Below, in pieces: positions 42,999 to 52,359 of a stretch of DNA of 64,000 nucleotides. The DNA is from Mesorhizobium sp. (GTDB lineage Bacteria > Pseudomonadota > Alphaproteobacteria > Rhizobiales > Rhizobiaceae). The DNA lies in NCBI RefSeq assembly GCF_004963255.1, contig NZ_SUGA01000010.1, positions 1 through 64,000 of the forward strand, read 5' to 3'. Under the pieces are notes generated by a model. The model was not told the DNA's origin and ran no database searches. It worked only from the letters and a program-made list of their open reading frames with translations. The position numbers and the translations under genes were made by a program. Each line of letters starts with the position of its first letter. Position 1 is the first letter of the stretch.

Positions 42999-43793
42999 TC
43001 AACGCGCCGCTTCCGGCAGGATCGCGGTCGACATTTCGGGCAAGGTCTGCCCGCCGTCTACGATGATACTTTGGCCGGTGATGTAAGCCGCTTCATCGGA
43101 AGCGAGAAAACGCACCGCGTGGGCAACGTCCTGCGGTGTGCCGAGACGGCGAAGCGGCACGGCGGCGCATTGTGCATCCACGAAGCCTTGTGACTGATGC
43201 TCCATCACCCCCTCTGTCAGGATGTTGCCCGGCTCAACGGCATTCAGCGTAACGTTCCAAGGCGCAAATTCGAGGGCCGCCGTGCGCATGAAGCCCAGAA
43301 TTCCTGCCTTGCTGGCCGCATAGTGAGAATACCCAGGAGAAGATACGCGCGCACCCGTTATTGAGGACAAAAAAACCACCCGGCCGTGGCGCTGCCGCTG
43401 AAAATAGGGCAGGCAGGCCTTTGCCAACAGGAAAGGCCCGCGCAGGTTGACCGCCATCACGCTGTCCCACTCGTTTGGCGTAATCGATGCGATATTGGTG
43501 TTCGGATAGATCGCAGCATTGGCAACGGCAATATCAAGTCGACCCATCTCGGCAAAGATATCATCGATCACGTGCGTGACCTCCGACTCGTCGCTTGTAT
43601 CCATGCGGCGATAAGTTGCTGCCAGACCCATTGCGCAAATGTTGGCGGCGGCGCGATAGCCGTCGACGTCCTTTATGCCCGTCAGGACGACTTGCGCTCC
43701 GGCGCGCGCCAGTTCAGTAGCAACACCCAGTCCGATCCCGCGTTGTGCGCCGGTGACGATGGCAACCTTTCCCGACAGGTCGAAGCCACTCAT
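42999..43793 (-). CDS. Short-chain dehydrogenase/reductase
   Basis: 264 aa classical SDR. The coenzyme motif is TGAQRGIGLGVATELA, NAAIYPNTNI stands for the NNAG motif, and the active site is SSITGARVSSPGYSHYAASK with Ser, Tyr and Lys. C-terminal ITGQSIIVDGGQTLPE is the family ending. The start overlaps the GH4 gene stop, so it belongs to the alpha-galactoside locus and may oxidise a sugar or polyol there; the substrate is unknown. Confidence 0.87.
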   Translation of the reverse strand: MSGFDLSGKVAIVTGAQRGIGLGVATELARAGAQVVLTGIKDVDGYRAAANICAMGLAATYRRMDTSDESEVTHVIDDIFAEMGRLDIAVANAAIYPNTNIASITPNEWDSVMAVNLRGPFLLAKACLPYFQRQRHGRVVFLSSITGARVSSPGYSHYAASKAGILGFMRTAALEFAPWNVTLNAVEPGNILTEGVMEHQSQGFVDAQCAAVPLRRLGTPQDVAHAVRFLASDEAAYITGQSIIVDGGQTLPEMSTAILPEAAR

Positions 43794-45124
43794 TGGGCAG
43801 CCCGAGCAAAAGCGGGCAACAAGCTGCCATGAGCTTCGATCAGCGCATCCACCAGGGAATCGATTTCGGCAAGCGAAAGCTCCGCTGCCGTGTGAGGGTC
43901 CATGGCGGCTGCGTGGTAGATGTGCTCGCGCTTCCCGGTGAGGGCGGCCGTCACGGCCAGCTCCTGCACATTGATGTTGCTCCGCATGATGGCGGCAAGC
44001 TGAACCGGTATGCGTCCGATGCGGATAGGCTGAATGCCGTTGCGATCGACATGGCAAGGAACTTCAACCGCAGCGTTCGATGGCAGATTTTCGATCAGGC
44101 CCCGGTTGGCGACATTGCCGTAGATCAGGCTTGGCTCACCCGTCACGCAGGCATGAATGATGGCGGCAGCATACTCCTTGCTGCGCGAGACTTCGATCGG
44201 CCGACTCTCGTCTTCCAGTTCGTGGCGCAGTTCATGCCATTGCGCGACCTGTCTTTCGCAGCGGGTGATGTATTCGTCGAGCGGCAACCTGAATTCTTCC
44301 AGCAAGTCCTCGCGCCCGCGCTTGATGAACCAGGGCGTGTATTCCGAAAAGTGGATGGAACTCTCGGTCACGAAATGGCCGAAGTGCTTCATGACCGCGA
44401 AACGAACTGCATCATCGACGGGAAAAGTCCCCTCGCGGGCAATCTGCCGAAGCCGCGGATAAAGGTCTACACGGCCGCCGTCGGGCAGGCGTTTTTCGAA
44501 TTTGAGGAAAAAGGCCACATGATTAAGGCCGGCGCACAGATAGTCGATGTCGGCAATATCCTCGCTGAGAGTGCGGGCCAGGAATTGCGATGTTTCCTGA
44601 ACGGAGTGACACAGGCCGACATAACGAATGTCCGGATAGCCCTCCGCCATGGCCCAGCTGATCATGGCCATCGGGTTCACATAGTTCATCATCAGCGCCT
44701 GCGGGCAATGCTTGCGCATGTCGTCGGCGATGGCAAACACGACGGGAATTGTACGCAGAGCCCGGAAGATGCCGCCGATGCCCAGAGTGTCGGCAATGGT
44801 CTGCCTCAGGCCGAACCTTTTCGGGACTTCGAAATCGGTGACAGTGGCCGGCTTATAGCCGCCCACCTGCATCATCAGGATGACGAAGTCTGCGTCCTTG
44901 AGGGCGATTGCCCGATCGACTGTCGCGACGAGCCTTACCTCGTCCTCGATCCCAAGCGCGCGGCAGATGCGGCGTGTCATGATCTCGGAGGTGGCAAGGC
45001 GATCGGGATCGAGATCGTGAAGCGCGATTTCGCAACGCGAGAGAGCTTCATTGCTCAGCACGTCGCTGAGGATGTTGCGGGCGAACACCGTGCTTCCGGC
45101 GCCGACGAGACAGATCTTGGGCAT
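43790..45124 (-). CDS. melA: Alpha-galactosidase, glycoside hydrolase family 4 (MelA-like)
   Basis: 444 aa NAD- and Mn-dependent glycosidase. From memory it aligns along its length with enterobacterial MelA: PKICLVGAGSTVFARNIL, VGGYKPATVTDFEVPKRFG, TLGIGGIFRALRTIP, NYVNPMAMISWAMA, GLCHSVQ with the Mn-binding Cys, and LNHVAFF with the His. EYTPWFIKRGREDLLE and GNVANRGLIENLP also match. It acts in the cytoplasm on melibiose-like galactosides taken up by the adjacent transporter. Galactosyl specificity is inferred by likeness; GH4 also contains glucosidases and glucuronidases. Confidence 0.85.
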   Translation of the reverse strand: MPKICLVGAGSTVFARNILSDVLSNEALSRCEIALHDLDPDRLATSEIMTRRICRALGIEDEVRLVATVDRAIALKDADFVILMMQVGGYKPATVTDFEVPKRFGLRQTIADTLGIGGIFRALRTIPVVFAIADDMRKHCPQALMMNYVNPMAMISWAMAEGYPDIRYVGLCHSVQETSQFLARTLSEDIADIDYLCAGLNHVAFFLKFEKRLPDGGRVDLYPRLRQIAREGTFPVDDAVRFAVMKHFGHFVTESSIHFSEYTPWFIKRGREDLLEEFRLPLDEYITRCERQVAQWHELRHELEDESRPIEVSRSKEYAAAIIHACVTGEPSLIYGNVANRGLIENLPSNAAVEVPCHVDRNGIQPIRIGRIPVQLAAIMRSNINVQELAVTAALTGKREHIYHAAAMDPHTAAELSLAEIDSLVDALIEAHGSLLPAFARAAQ

Positions 45125-45180
45125 TGCGGGTATCCAGTCCTTGCTATGCGCTTTCGACGCAGCTTCCCTATTGCCATTAG

Positions 45181-45224
45181 AAACCGGAAAATGCTTGCTT
45201 GAATGCAATTGATATTTCCGGTTT
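45181..45224. promoter_or_regulatory. Candidate operator: AAACCGGAAA inverted repeat
   Basis: AAACCGGAAA at 45181-45190 and TTTCCGGTTT at 45215-45224 are exact reverse complements, 24 bp apart. They lie between the divergent melA-like (start 45124) and AraC-type (start 45271) genes. Binding by the AraC-type regulator is inferred. A related half-site occurs at 46238. Confidence 0.6.
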
Positions 45225-45270
45225 TTAAGTGGAACCGCGCTAGCCGGGGCGCGAAAAACGGAGGGAGCGA

Positions 45271-46146
45271 ATGCGTCAGCTTGACCCGCGCCAGACCGGC
45301 AACCGTTTTCTCAAGCCGGACGAATTCCTGGCTGAGACGCATATCGTGGAGCCTATGCCGGAAGCCCACTGGCACGACCATGTGGAACTCAACGTCATAA
45401 CGCGCGGCGGCATGACCTATCTCATCAATGGCAAGCAGGTCAGCCTGCGCGAAGGTGCCATCTACTGCTTCTGGGCCGCTGTTCCTCACCAGGTGATATC
45501 TGCTGGCGACGGAACGGAGCTCGTCTGCATCTACGTGCCATTCGCCGATCTTCTGTCCCTTGCGGTCTCAAGTGATTTCAAGAACGACCTCATGGCGGGT
45601 CACGTCGTCACGGGCTCGTCCATCGACGCTGCCGACACATTATTGGTGACGCGCTGGGCGCGAGAGTGGGACACCAACAGCGAACTGGCCGCCGACATAT
45701 TACGCGACGAGGTTCGCCTTCGCCTTCGCCGGCTGGCGGCCGACCCGCGCATCGCCGAAATAGGCCTGGGCGCCCTCGAAGCTGAGCATCGGCGCCAGGC
45801 GATGCATGTCGCCGACCGGCGAGTGGTTGCGCGGGTGCAGCAGATGACGACCTTCATCAACAACGAATTCGCCAGGCCGATCAACGTTGCGGACGTAGCG
45901 CTTGTCGGCGGACTCCATCCGACGAACGCAACCGCGACCTTTCAGAAGGTCCTGGGACAATCCATCGCGCAATATCTGCGCCGCCGGCGGCTCAACCATG
46001 CACTGAAGCTTTTGGCCGACAGCGATATGGCAATTATCGAGGTGGCTTTCGAAAGTGGCCACGGCTCTCTCAGCCGCTTTTACGATGCCTTCCAGCGGCA
46101 GGTTGGCTGTACGCCGAAGGACTACCGGCGCCGCTTCCGCGCCTGA
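45271..46146 (+). CDS. AraC-family transcriptional regulator
   Basis: 291 aa. An N-terminal cupin sugar-sensing domain starts EPMPEAHWHDHVELNVITRG and runs to about residue 110. Two C-terminal helix-turn-helix motifs occupy residues 195-285 (INVADVALVGGLHPTNATATF and IIEVAFESGHGSLSRFYDAF). This layout is that of MelR/RafR-type activators. Placed between the GH4 gene and the transporter, it probably controls both. Confidence 0.9.
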   Translation: MRQLDPRQTGNRFLKPDEFLAETHIVEPMPEAHWHDHVELNVITRGGMTYLINGKQVSLREGAIYCFWAAVPHQVISAGDGTELVCIYVPFADLLSLAVSSDFKNDLMAGHVVTGSSIDAADTLLVTRWAREWDTNSELAADILRDEVRLRLRRLAADPRIAEIGLGALEAEHRRQAMHVADRRVVARVQQMTTFINNEFARPINVADVALVGGLHPTNATATFQKVLGQSIAQYLRRRRLNHALKLLADSDMAIIEVAFESGHGSLSRFYDAFQRQVGCTPKDYRRRFRA

Positions 46147-46237
46147 ACATCACCCGGACGTTGACGCTTCATCACCAGCGCCGGATTTTTTGCTGCTGCG
46201 ACAGACCGCAGGGCTGAAAAACCTGAAAATTTGGGTC

Positions 46238-46248
46238 GAAACCGGCAA
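46238..46248 (+). promoter_or_regulatory. Possible AraC half-site upstream of the binding-protein gene
   Basis: GAAACCGGCAA lies about 108 bp upstream of the sugar-binding protein start and matches the arms at 45181 and 45215 (AAACCGGMAA). A single half-site can occur by chance. Confidence 0.3.
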
Positions 46249-46355
46249 GAATATCAGAATTTCCAGCGATAGCGTTACCGTCTATTGGTGCGGGCAGCGG
46301 CCAAGAAGCATAGTGGGAACAATGCTGCCCGCTCGCGACGTCACGGGAGATAATC

Positions 46356-47624
46356 ATGCATTTGCCGAAGTCTGATCTGGTCTTCGCCTTCAGCGTCGTT
46401 TTGATGGCCATTACCAGCGGAATTGCGCTGGCCGATGATGCCAAGCCCTTTGCGGGACAAACAGTTTCGGTGCTCCTGCCCTCGCCTCAGGATGCAAACA
46501 TGGCGGCTGATTTCGAGAAAGCCACCGGCATCAAGCTTGATCTGCAGACGGCGTCATGGGACGACGTGTCGGTGAAGATTTCAACGGCGTTGCTGGCTGG
46601 CACGGCGCCGGCTGACGTGACCGAGTTCGACTGGTCCTGGACCGGCCAGTTCGCTGCGGCAGACTGGTATACGCCGCTCAACGACACCGTTGACGCCGCG
46701 ACCCTGGATGACATCAAGGGGTCGACGATCTTCAACGTGAACGGCAAGGTTCTGGCCATTCCCTACACAAATGACTTTCGCGTCATGCTGGTGAACAAGA
46801 AGCAGTTCGCCGACGCCGGCGTGACCGTCATGCCAAAGACGCTCGACGAGCTTGTGGCGGCGGCGAAGGCCGTCAAGGCCAAGGGAATCGTAAAGTATCC
46901 GATCGGCCTGCCGCTTTCCGCGACCGAAGGCGCATCGACAAGCTGGTACCTTCTGACCAAGGCGTTTGGCGGAGATCTTTTCGACAAGGATATGAAACCT
47001 CTGTTCACGGCGCCGGACTCGGCCGGCTACAAAGCGATGGCCTTCGAGATGATGCTCTTGAAGGAGGGCCTGGTTGATCCCGCCTCCACCGGCCTTAAAG
47101 ACAGTGAGATCAATGAGACACTTTTCGCCAAGGGCCTGACCAGCATCATGATCAGCGGCGAACCGGGCCGTCTTGGCGCTTACAATGATCCCGCACAGTC
47201 TGTCGTTGCCGGACAGGTTCAGGCGATTCCGATCGCCACCGAAAGCGGCAAAACGCGGTCATTCGGGTTGCTGGAGGGCCTCGGCATCCCAAGGAATGCC
47301 CAGAATCCGGAAGCGGCCAAGGAATTCATCAAATGGATGACATCCAAGGACTATCAGATCCACAACTACGCAAACGGGGTATTGCCGACGCGCACGTCCG
47401 CGCTCGCAGAGCTGCAGCAACAGGGCAAGCTGGTCAGCGGCGAGGCGCTTGTGGAGCAGGCGCCTACCGTCGAGGCGCTGTTTCCGTCCGGCGCTCCAGC
47501 CTGGTATCCGCAATTCTCGTTGGCCGTAAACACCTCGATCAACAGCGCGGCAAAGGGTGAGATCAGTGTGGAGCAGGCTGTTCAGCGCATCGCCGAGGCC
47601 GCGGCTGAAGCCGTGAAGCAGTGA
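46356..47624 (+). CDS. Sugar ABC transporter substrate-binding protein (family 1)
   Basis: 422 aa periplasmic protein of the MalE/CUT1 type. The signal peptide is HLPKSDLVFAFSVVLMAITS with cleavage near ALA/DD. The mature part shows LLPSPQDANMAADFEKATGI, FDWSWTGQFAAADWYTPLN and IPYTNDFRVMLVNKKQFADAG. GGGAG stands upstream of the ATG. The first permease starts within its stop codon. Alpha-galactosides are the presumed ligands, from the neighbouring GH4 gene. Confidence 0.9.
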   Translation: MHLPKSDLVFAFSVVLMAITSGIALADDAKPFAGQTVSVLLPSPQDANMAADFEKATGIKLDLQTASWDDVSVKISTALLAGTAPADVTEFDWSWTGQFAAADWYTPLNDTVDAATLDDIKGSTIFNVNGKVLAIPYTNDFRVMLVNKKQFADAGVTVMPKTLDELVAAAKAVKAKGIVKYPIGLPLSATEGASTSWYLLTKAFGGDLFDKDMKPLFTAPDSAGYKAMAFEMMLLKEGLVDPASTGLKDSEINETLFAKGLTSIMISGEPGRLGAYNDPAQSVVAGQVQAIPIATESGKTRSFGLLEGLGIPRNAQNPEAAKEFIKWMTSKDYQIHNYANGVLPTRTSALAELQQQGKLVSGEALVEQAPTVEALFPSGAPAWYPQFSLAVNTSINSAAKGEISVEQAVQRIAEAAAEAVKQ

Positions 47625-48541
47625 CGTCGCAAGCGGTAACTGTCCTCCCGCGACAAGGTCGTGGCGCCCGCAAAGTTGGGGACGCCACGACCGCCTTTTT
47701 GATGGTGCTGCCGATCCTGCTCACCATGGGAGGGCTCGTTTTCTACCCACTGCTGAGCACCGCATGGGACAGTTTGCACCGCGTCAACCCGATGCAAGCA
47801 GGGACCCCATTCGTCGGCATCTCCAATTATACGCGCGTCTTCAGCGACGTAGAGGTGGGACAGGCTTGGCTCAACACCTTCAAATATGTCGTAATCGCCG
47901 TTTTCGCCGAGACGGTGCTGGGGGTCCTGGCGGCTTCACTCATCAATCAGTTGAAGAGCGGGCGTCAGTGGGTGTTGGCAGCCGTGGTCCTGCCGTGGGC
48001 GCTGCCCGGCGTGGTCAGCGGGGTGATCTGGCAATGGATCTATTCGCCCGGCCCCGGCCTCCTCAACGGGCTGCTGGTGATGATCGGTTTGGACTATGAG
48101 GGTCATCTCTGGTTCAATGACAGCACCAGCGCCATGCTTGCAGTCTCGGTGGTGCATATCTGGCGCATGTTGCCGCTTACCATCGTTATCGTGCTGGCGG
48201 CGATGCAAAGTATTCCGGGCGACCTCTACGAGGCCGCGCGCATGGATGGCGCCAGTCGCCTGGTGATGTTCCGCAATATTACCTTGCCGCTGACGCGCGG
48301 GGCGATCGCAGTGGCGATGACCAATGCCACGGTGTCGGCCTTCAACCTGTTCGACGAAGCGATCGTGCTTGCCCGCAACAGTCTGGAGACGCGGCCGATC
48401 CTGCTGCAGATCTATCTTGAGGCCTTCAAGAAACTCAATTTCTCGTACGGCATGGCATTGTCGCTGATGGTCACCTTCATTTCGCTCGCCATATCGCTTG
48501 GTTATGTGCTGCGCATCCACCGCAGCACGAGGCTCGACTGA
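47621..48541 (+). CDS. Sugar ABC transporter permease, MalF/UgpA type
   Basis: 306 aa inner-membrane protein with six helices, starting FLMVLPILLTMGGLVFYPLL. The EAA loop is LYEAARMDGASRLVMFRNIT, contacting an ATPase. It starts at a GTG overlapping the binding-protein stop by 4 bp and ends overlapping the next permease start by 1 bp. Confidence 0.9.
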   Translation: MTSQAVTVLPRQGRGARKVGDATTAFLMVLPILLTMGGLVFYPLLSTAWDSLHRVNPMQAGTPFVGISNYTRVFSDVEVGQAWLNTFKYVVIAVFAETVLGVLAASLINQLKSGRQWVLAAVVLPWALPGVVSGVIWQWIYSPGPGLLNGLLVMIGLDYEGHLWFNDSTSAMLAVSVVHIWRMLPLTIVIVLAAMQSIPGDLYEAARMDGASRLVMFRNITLPLTRGAIAVAMTNATVSAFNLFDEAIVLARNSLETRPILLQIYLEAFKKLNFSYGMALSLMVTFISLAISLGYVLRIHRSTRLD

Positions 48542-49398
48542 TGAAGGAACCTTGGCACATCCGTCTTGGAATCTGGGCCGGCATTGCGCTGCTGCTCGCC
48601 TGGTCGCTTCTTCCCATCTACTGGACACTCGCCTCCAGCCTGACGCCGACGGTCGAGTTCAATGCGCGGCCGCTTCATCTTTTTCCCGAACATCCCACCG
48701 GCGAGCACTATCTGAGGCTTCTTGGCGTGCTCGACGGGCATATGGGCGGCGTCGACGTGGCCGGCGAGTTCCGGCTTGCGCTTTTCAACAGCATACTCAC
48801 TTCGGGTGCCGCCACCGTGCTTTGCGTGCTGATGTCGCTGCTTGCGGCCTATGCCTTCGCGCGCCTCAACTTTTTCGGGCGCGAGGTGCTCTTCTATGCT
48901 GTGGTAGGGACCATGGCGGTGCCGGGATATGCGGTTCTCATCCCGCTGTTCCGGCTGATGGTGTCGCTCCGGCAGATCGACGCCTATCTCGGCGTGACGC
49001 TCATCTACGTCTCGGCTTTCCTGCCGCTTTGCCTTTGGCTCCTGAAAGGCGTCATGGACACGCTGCCGCGATCACTGGAAGAGGCGGCGCGCATCGATGG
49101 GGCAAGCCACATGCGCATCCTGTTTTCCATCATCGCGCCGATCGCTGCCCCAGGACTTACGGCGGCCGCCATTCTCACCTTCCTCGGTGCCTGGGGGCAA
49201 TATGTTGTGCCGCTCGTCTTCTCACCCAAGGACACAAAGCCGCTGACGGTTCTGATCCCGGAATTCGCAGGGAAGAACTTCGTCGATTACGGGCTTATCA
49301 TGGCCGGCGGTTCTATCGCCATTGCGGTGCCCTGCCTGCTGGTGATCTTCCTCAATCGATACCTCATTTCCGGCTTGCTTGCAGGTTCAACCAAATAG
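48541..49398 (+). CDS. Sugar ABC transporter permease, MalG/UgpE type
   Basis: 285 aa inner-membrane protein. The first helix is GIWAGIALLLAWSLLPIYW; the EAA loop is LEEAARIDGASHMRILFSII. It begins within the TGATG overlap with the upstream permease. It is the last gene of the transporter operon. No ATPase gene follows, so energy must come from an ATPase encoded elsewhere. Confidence 0.9.
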   Translation: MKEPWHIRLGIWAGIALLLAWSLLPIYWTLASSLTPTVEFNARPLHLFPEHPTGEHYLRLLGVLDGHMGGVDVAGEFRLALFNSILTSGAATVLCVLMSLLAAYAFARLNFFGREVLFYAVVGTMAVPGYAVLIPLFRLMVSLRQIDAYLGVTLIYVSAFLPLCLWLLKGVMDTLPRSLEEAARIDGASHMRILFSIIAPIAAPGLTAAAILTFLGAWGQYVVPLVFSPKDTKPLTVLIPEFAGKNFVDYGLIMAGGSIAIAVPCLLVIFLNRYLISGLLAGSTK

Positions 49399-49615
49399 CG
49401 TCTGTAGGCCACAGCTGGAGCAACGCCGCAAACGGCGCAATCCTTGAGACGGCGGTCGGCGTCAGTGGAACACGATCTCCGCCCTGTCGCGCGTCAATAA
49501 TCCAGACCCTGCCGGAAAGCGCCGATGACCACCGACAGGCCGCACTCGCTACTAGCGGCGCGCTCGCGACCGGCTCCACAACCCTCTGCTACACCATCTG
49601 GTGGGACACGACCCA

Positions 49616-49692
49616 TGGTGATCCCGACAGGAATCGAACCTGTGACCTACAGATTAGGAATCTGCCGCTCTATCCTACTGAGCTACGGGACC
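49616..49692 (-). tRNA. tRNA-Arg (anticodon CCT)
   Basis: A 77-nt cloverleaf on the minus strand. The 5' acceptor GGTCCCG pairs with CGGGATC, with one G-T pair, and the 3' CCA is encoded. The D-arm starts GCTCAGTAGGATAGAGC, the anticodon loop is TTCCTAA with CCT at its centre, and the T-arm is ACAGGTTCGATTCCTGT. It reads AGG codons. Confidence 0.95.
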
Positions 49693-49802
49693 ACGCGGCC
49701 CGACACATAAACGCTTCGGGCCGGTTCGCCAAGAGGAGTCTGAAAGCCGATCAGGCGGCCGTCTGCGATGGGCGGCCGCCTCTTCTTGCCAAGCCAGTGC
49801 CG

Positions 49803-50966
49803 TCAGGCCGCCAAGGCCGTCTCGGCCAGCTTCACCCAGTAGCTCATGCCGTGCGGGATGACCTCGTCGTTGAAGTCATAGGCAGGGTGATGCAGGCCGG
49901 CCGAGTCGCCGTTGCCGATGAAGATGAAGGCGCCGGGGCGGGCTTCCAGCATGTAGGAGAAATCCTCGCCGCCCATCACCGGCTGTATGGCGCGATGGAC
50001 ATGCGCGTCGCCGGCGACGTCGGCGGCGACATCGCTGGCGAACACCGTCTCTTGCGCATGATTGAAGGTGACGGGGTAGTTGGCGTCGTAATCGACCTCG
50101 ATCGTGGCGCCGAAGGCGGAGGCCAGCCCGGCGCAGAGCGCGCGGATGCGCTCTTCCGATTTCTTGGCCACCTCCTTCTTCAGCGTACGGACCGTGCCGG
50201 CGATCTCGGCGCTTTCGGGGATGACGTTGTAGGCGTCGCCGGCGTGGAACTTCGTGACCGAAACCACCACGGCCTCGACCGGATCGGTGCTGCGCGAGGC
50301 GATGGTCTGCAGCGCGCCCACCAGCTGGCTGGCGATGACGATGGGATCGATCGTGCCGTGCGGCATCGCGGCATGGCCGCCGCGGCCCTTGACGGTGATG
50401 GTGAACTCGGCCGTCGCGGCCATGATCGGACCGGGCTTGATGGCGAACTGGCCGACCGGCAGGCCCGGCATGTTGTGCATGCCGAACACCTTCTCGATGT
50501 CGAAGCGTTCCATCATGCCGTCCTTGACCATCTCGTTGCCGCCGCCGCCGCCTTCCTCGGCCGGCTGGAAGATCACCGCCACGGTGCCGGCGAAATTTCG
50601 CGTCTCGGCAAGATATTTGGCGGCGCCCAAGAGCATCGCGGTATGGCCGTCATGGCCGCAGGCATGCATCTTGCCGCGCACGGTCGAGGCCCATGGCTTG
50701 CCGGTGATCTCGTCGATCGGCAGCGCGTCCATGTCGGCGCGCAGTCCGATGGTCGGGCCATCGCCCTTGCGGCCGCGGATGATGCCGACGACGCCGGTCT
50801 TGCCCAATCCCGTCACCACTTCGTCACAGCCGAAGGCCTTCAGCTTCTCGGTGACGAAGCCGGCGGTCTGGAAGACGTCGAAATTCAATTCCGGCGTCTG
50901 GTGGAGATGGCGTCGCCAGCCGGCGACTTCTTCCTGCATTTGTGCGGCGCGGTTGAGAATCGGCAT
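49803..50966 (-). CDS. M20 family amidohydrolase (hippurate hydrolase / N-acyl amino acid type)
   Basis: 387 aa cytoplasmic metal-dependent amidase. The metal site is seen in GLRADMDALPI, HACGHDGHTAMLLGAA, FQPAEEGGGG and the C-terminal PVMGGEDFSYML. The dimerisation domain lies at about residues 180-290 (KGRGGHAAMPHGTIDPIV). Start ATG at 50966 with an AGAGATGGA upstream. Candidates for substrate are N-acyl amino acids, hippurate or IAA-amino acid conjugates; the sequence does not decide. Confidence 0.9.
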   Translation of the reverse strand: MPILNRAAQMQEEVAGWRRHLHQTPELNFDVFQTAGFVTEKLKAFGCDEVVTGLGKTGVVGIIRGRKGDGPTIGLRADMDALPIDEITGKPWASTVRGKMHACGHDGHTAMLLGAAKYLAETRNFAGTVAVIFQPAEEGGGGGNEMVKDGMMERFDIEKVFGMHNMPGLPVGQFAIKPGPIMAATAEFTITVKGRGGHAAMPHGTIDPIVIASQLVGALQTIASRSTDPVEAVVVSVTKFHAGDAYNVIPESAEIAGTVRTLKKEVAKKSEERIRALCAGLASAFGATIEVDYDANYPVTFNHAQETVFASDVAADVAGDAHVHRAIQPVMGGEDFSYMLEARPGAFIFIGNGDSAGLHHPAYDFNDEVIPHGMSYWVKLAETALAA

Positions 50967-51187
50967 GGTCGGTCCATCTCTTGGTTGATTGGCGGCGGTC
51001 GGTTCAGAACCGATGCTCAGCAATTGTGATTGTGTTGAACTTTGCCATTTTGGCGTCACATAGGGTAAATAGCACCGCAACAATGGGGTCCGGGTCGAGG
51101 GGCCGGGCCGCATTTATGCTGGCGATGGGTAACGAAATCTTACGGACCCAGTGGCGATTACGGCAAGAGGCGATTTCGGATTTGATC

Positions 51188-52354
51188 ATGCGGCAGAGGC
51201 ATTTCCTCAACCTGTTGCTGGCGGGCGCGCTGGCGCTTCCGGCGTTTGCCGGCGTTGCGCGCGCCAATCCGGTGGTCCTGTTCGACCTTAAGAGCGGCTC
51301 CATCCTGGAGCATCAGGACGCGTTCAAGCGCTGGTACCCGGCCTCGCTCAGCAAGCTGATGACGGCCTATGTCGCCTTCCGTGCGATCCAGGCCGGCGAG
51401 GTGGCGCTCGATTCGCCGATCAAGGTAACGAAGCATTCGGCCGGCGAGCCGCCGAGCAAGATGGGCTTCAAGCCCGGCTCGGTGATGCGGCTCGACAATG
51501 CGCTGAAGATGATGCTGGTCAAATCGGCCAACGACATCGCCATGGCCGTGGGCGAGAATATCGGCGGATCGCAGGCGGCCTTCGCCGACCGCATGAACGC
51601 CGAGGCGGCCCGGCTCGGCATGGTCGGCACGCATTTCGTCAACCCGAACGGGCTCTATTCGCCGGAACAGTACACCACAGCGCGCGACCTCGCCCTGCTG
51701 GTCACGGCGCTGCGCAACGACTTTCCGCAATATGCGCCCTGGTTCTCGATCGAAGGCCTTGCCGTCGGCAAGAAGGCGCTCCCGAACTACAATCTGCTCA
51801 TCGGCCGCTATCCCGGCGCCGACGGCATGAAGACCGGCTTCGTCTGCTCTTCCGGCTTCAACATGATCGGCTCGGCGACGCGCAACGGCCGCACGCTGGT
51901 CGCCGTGGTGCTTGGCGAGAAATCGGCGGTCAGCCGCGCCGAGGCGGCGGCAAAGCTGCTCGACCAGGGTTTCGATACGCCGGCGGAGGGTTCGACGACG
52001 CTGGCCGCTCTCAAGCCCTATGGCGACACGCTGTCGCCCAACGACATGCATGACGAGATCTGCAAGAAGAAGCCGAAGGAGGAGCAATCCGAGGCGGCCC
52101 CCGAGGTCGCTGCCAAGGATAAGCCCAAGTCGCCCTATCAGGTGAAGCTCGACCATCCGACGCTGATCGCGGTCGGCCTCGGGGGCGCAACCGGACCGGC
52201 GCCGAAGGCATTCGTCGACCAGACCGATCAGAACTATGCCGACGTGCCGCTGCCGAGCTGGCGGCCCGACCGGCCGGCGCCGAACGGCGCCGAACCGGCG
52301 GCGACCGCCGCAGCAGGGGCGCAAGGCGACCAGCCCGCCAAGGCGGCGAACTAG
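51188..52354 (+). CDS. D-alanyl-D-alanine carboxypeptidase (peptidase S11, DacA type)
   Basis: 388 aa penicillin-binding protein that trims peptidoglycan pentapeptides. A signal peptide (RQRHFLNLLLAGALALPAFA, cleavage ARA/NP) is followed by active-site SLSKLM at residue about 53, SAND near 115 and KTGF near 215. After the catalytic domain there is an Ala/Pro/Lys-rich tail of about 100 residues rather than a clear membrane-anchoring amphipathic helix. The ATG at 51188 is chosen because it starts the signal peptide. Confidence 0.88.
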   Translation: MRQRHFLNLLLAGALALPAFAGVARANPVVLFDLKSGSILEHQDAFKRWYPASLSKLMTAYVAFRAIQAGEVALDSPIKVTKHSAGEPPSKMGFKPGSVMRLDNALKMMLVKSANDIAMAVGENIGGSQAAFADRMNAEAARLGMVGTHFVNPNGLYSPEQYTTARDLALLVTALRNDFPQYAPWFSIEGLAVGKKALPNYNLLIGRYPGADGMKTGFVCSSGFNMIGSATRNGRTLVAVVLGEKSAVSRAEAAAKLLDQGFDTPAEGSTTLAALKPYGDTLSPNDMHDEICKKKPKEEQSEAAPEVAAKDKPKSPYQVKLDHPTLIAVGLGGATGPAPKAFVDQTDQNYADVPLPSWRPDRPAPNGAEPAATAAAGAQGDQPAKAAN

Positions 52355-52359
52355 CCATC

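Noticed and set aside
49616..49692. tRNA-Arg as an integration site of a genomic island
   Set aside because: No integrase lies next to it and I saw no direct repeat of the tRNA 3' end in the flanks; both neighbours look like ordinary metabolic genes.
48498..51029. 843-codon plus-strand frame across the permease end, tRNA and amidohydrolase
   Set aside because: It crosses a tRNA gene and three real coding frames and shows no domain, so it is chance openness from high GC.
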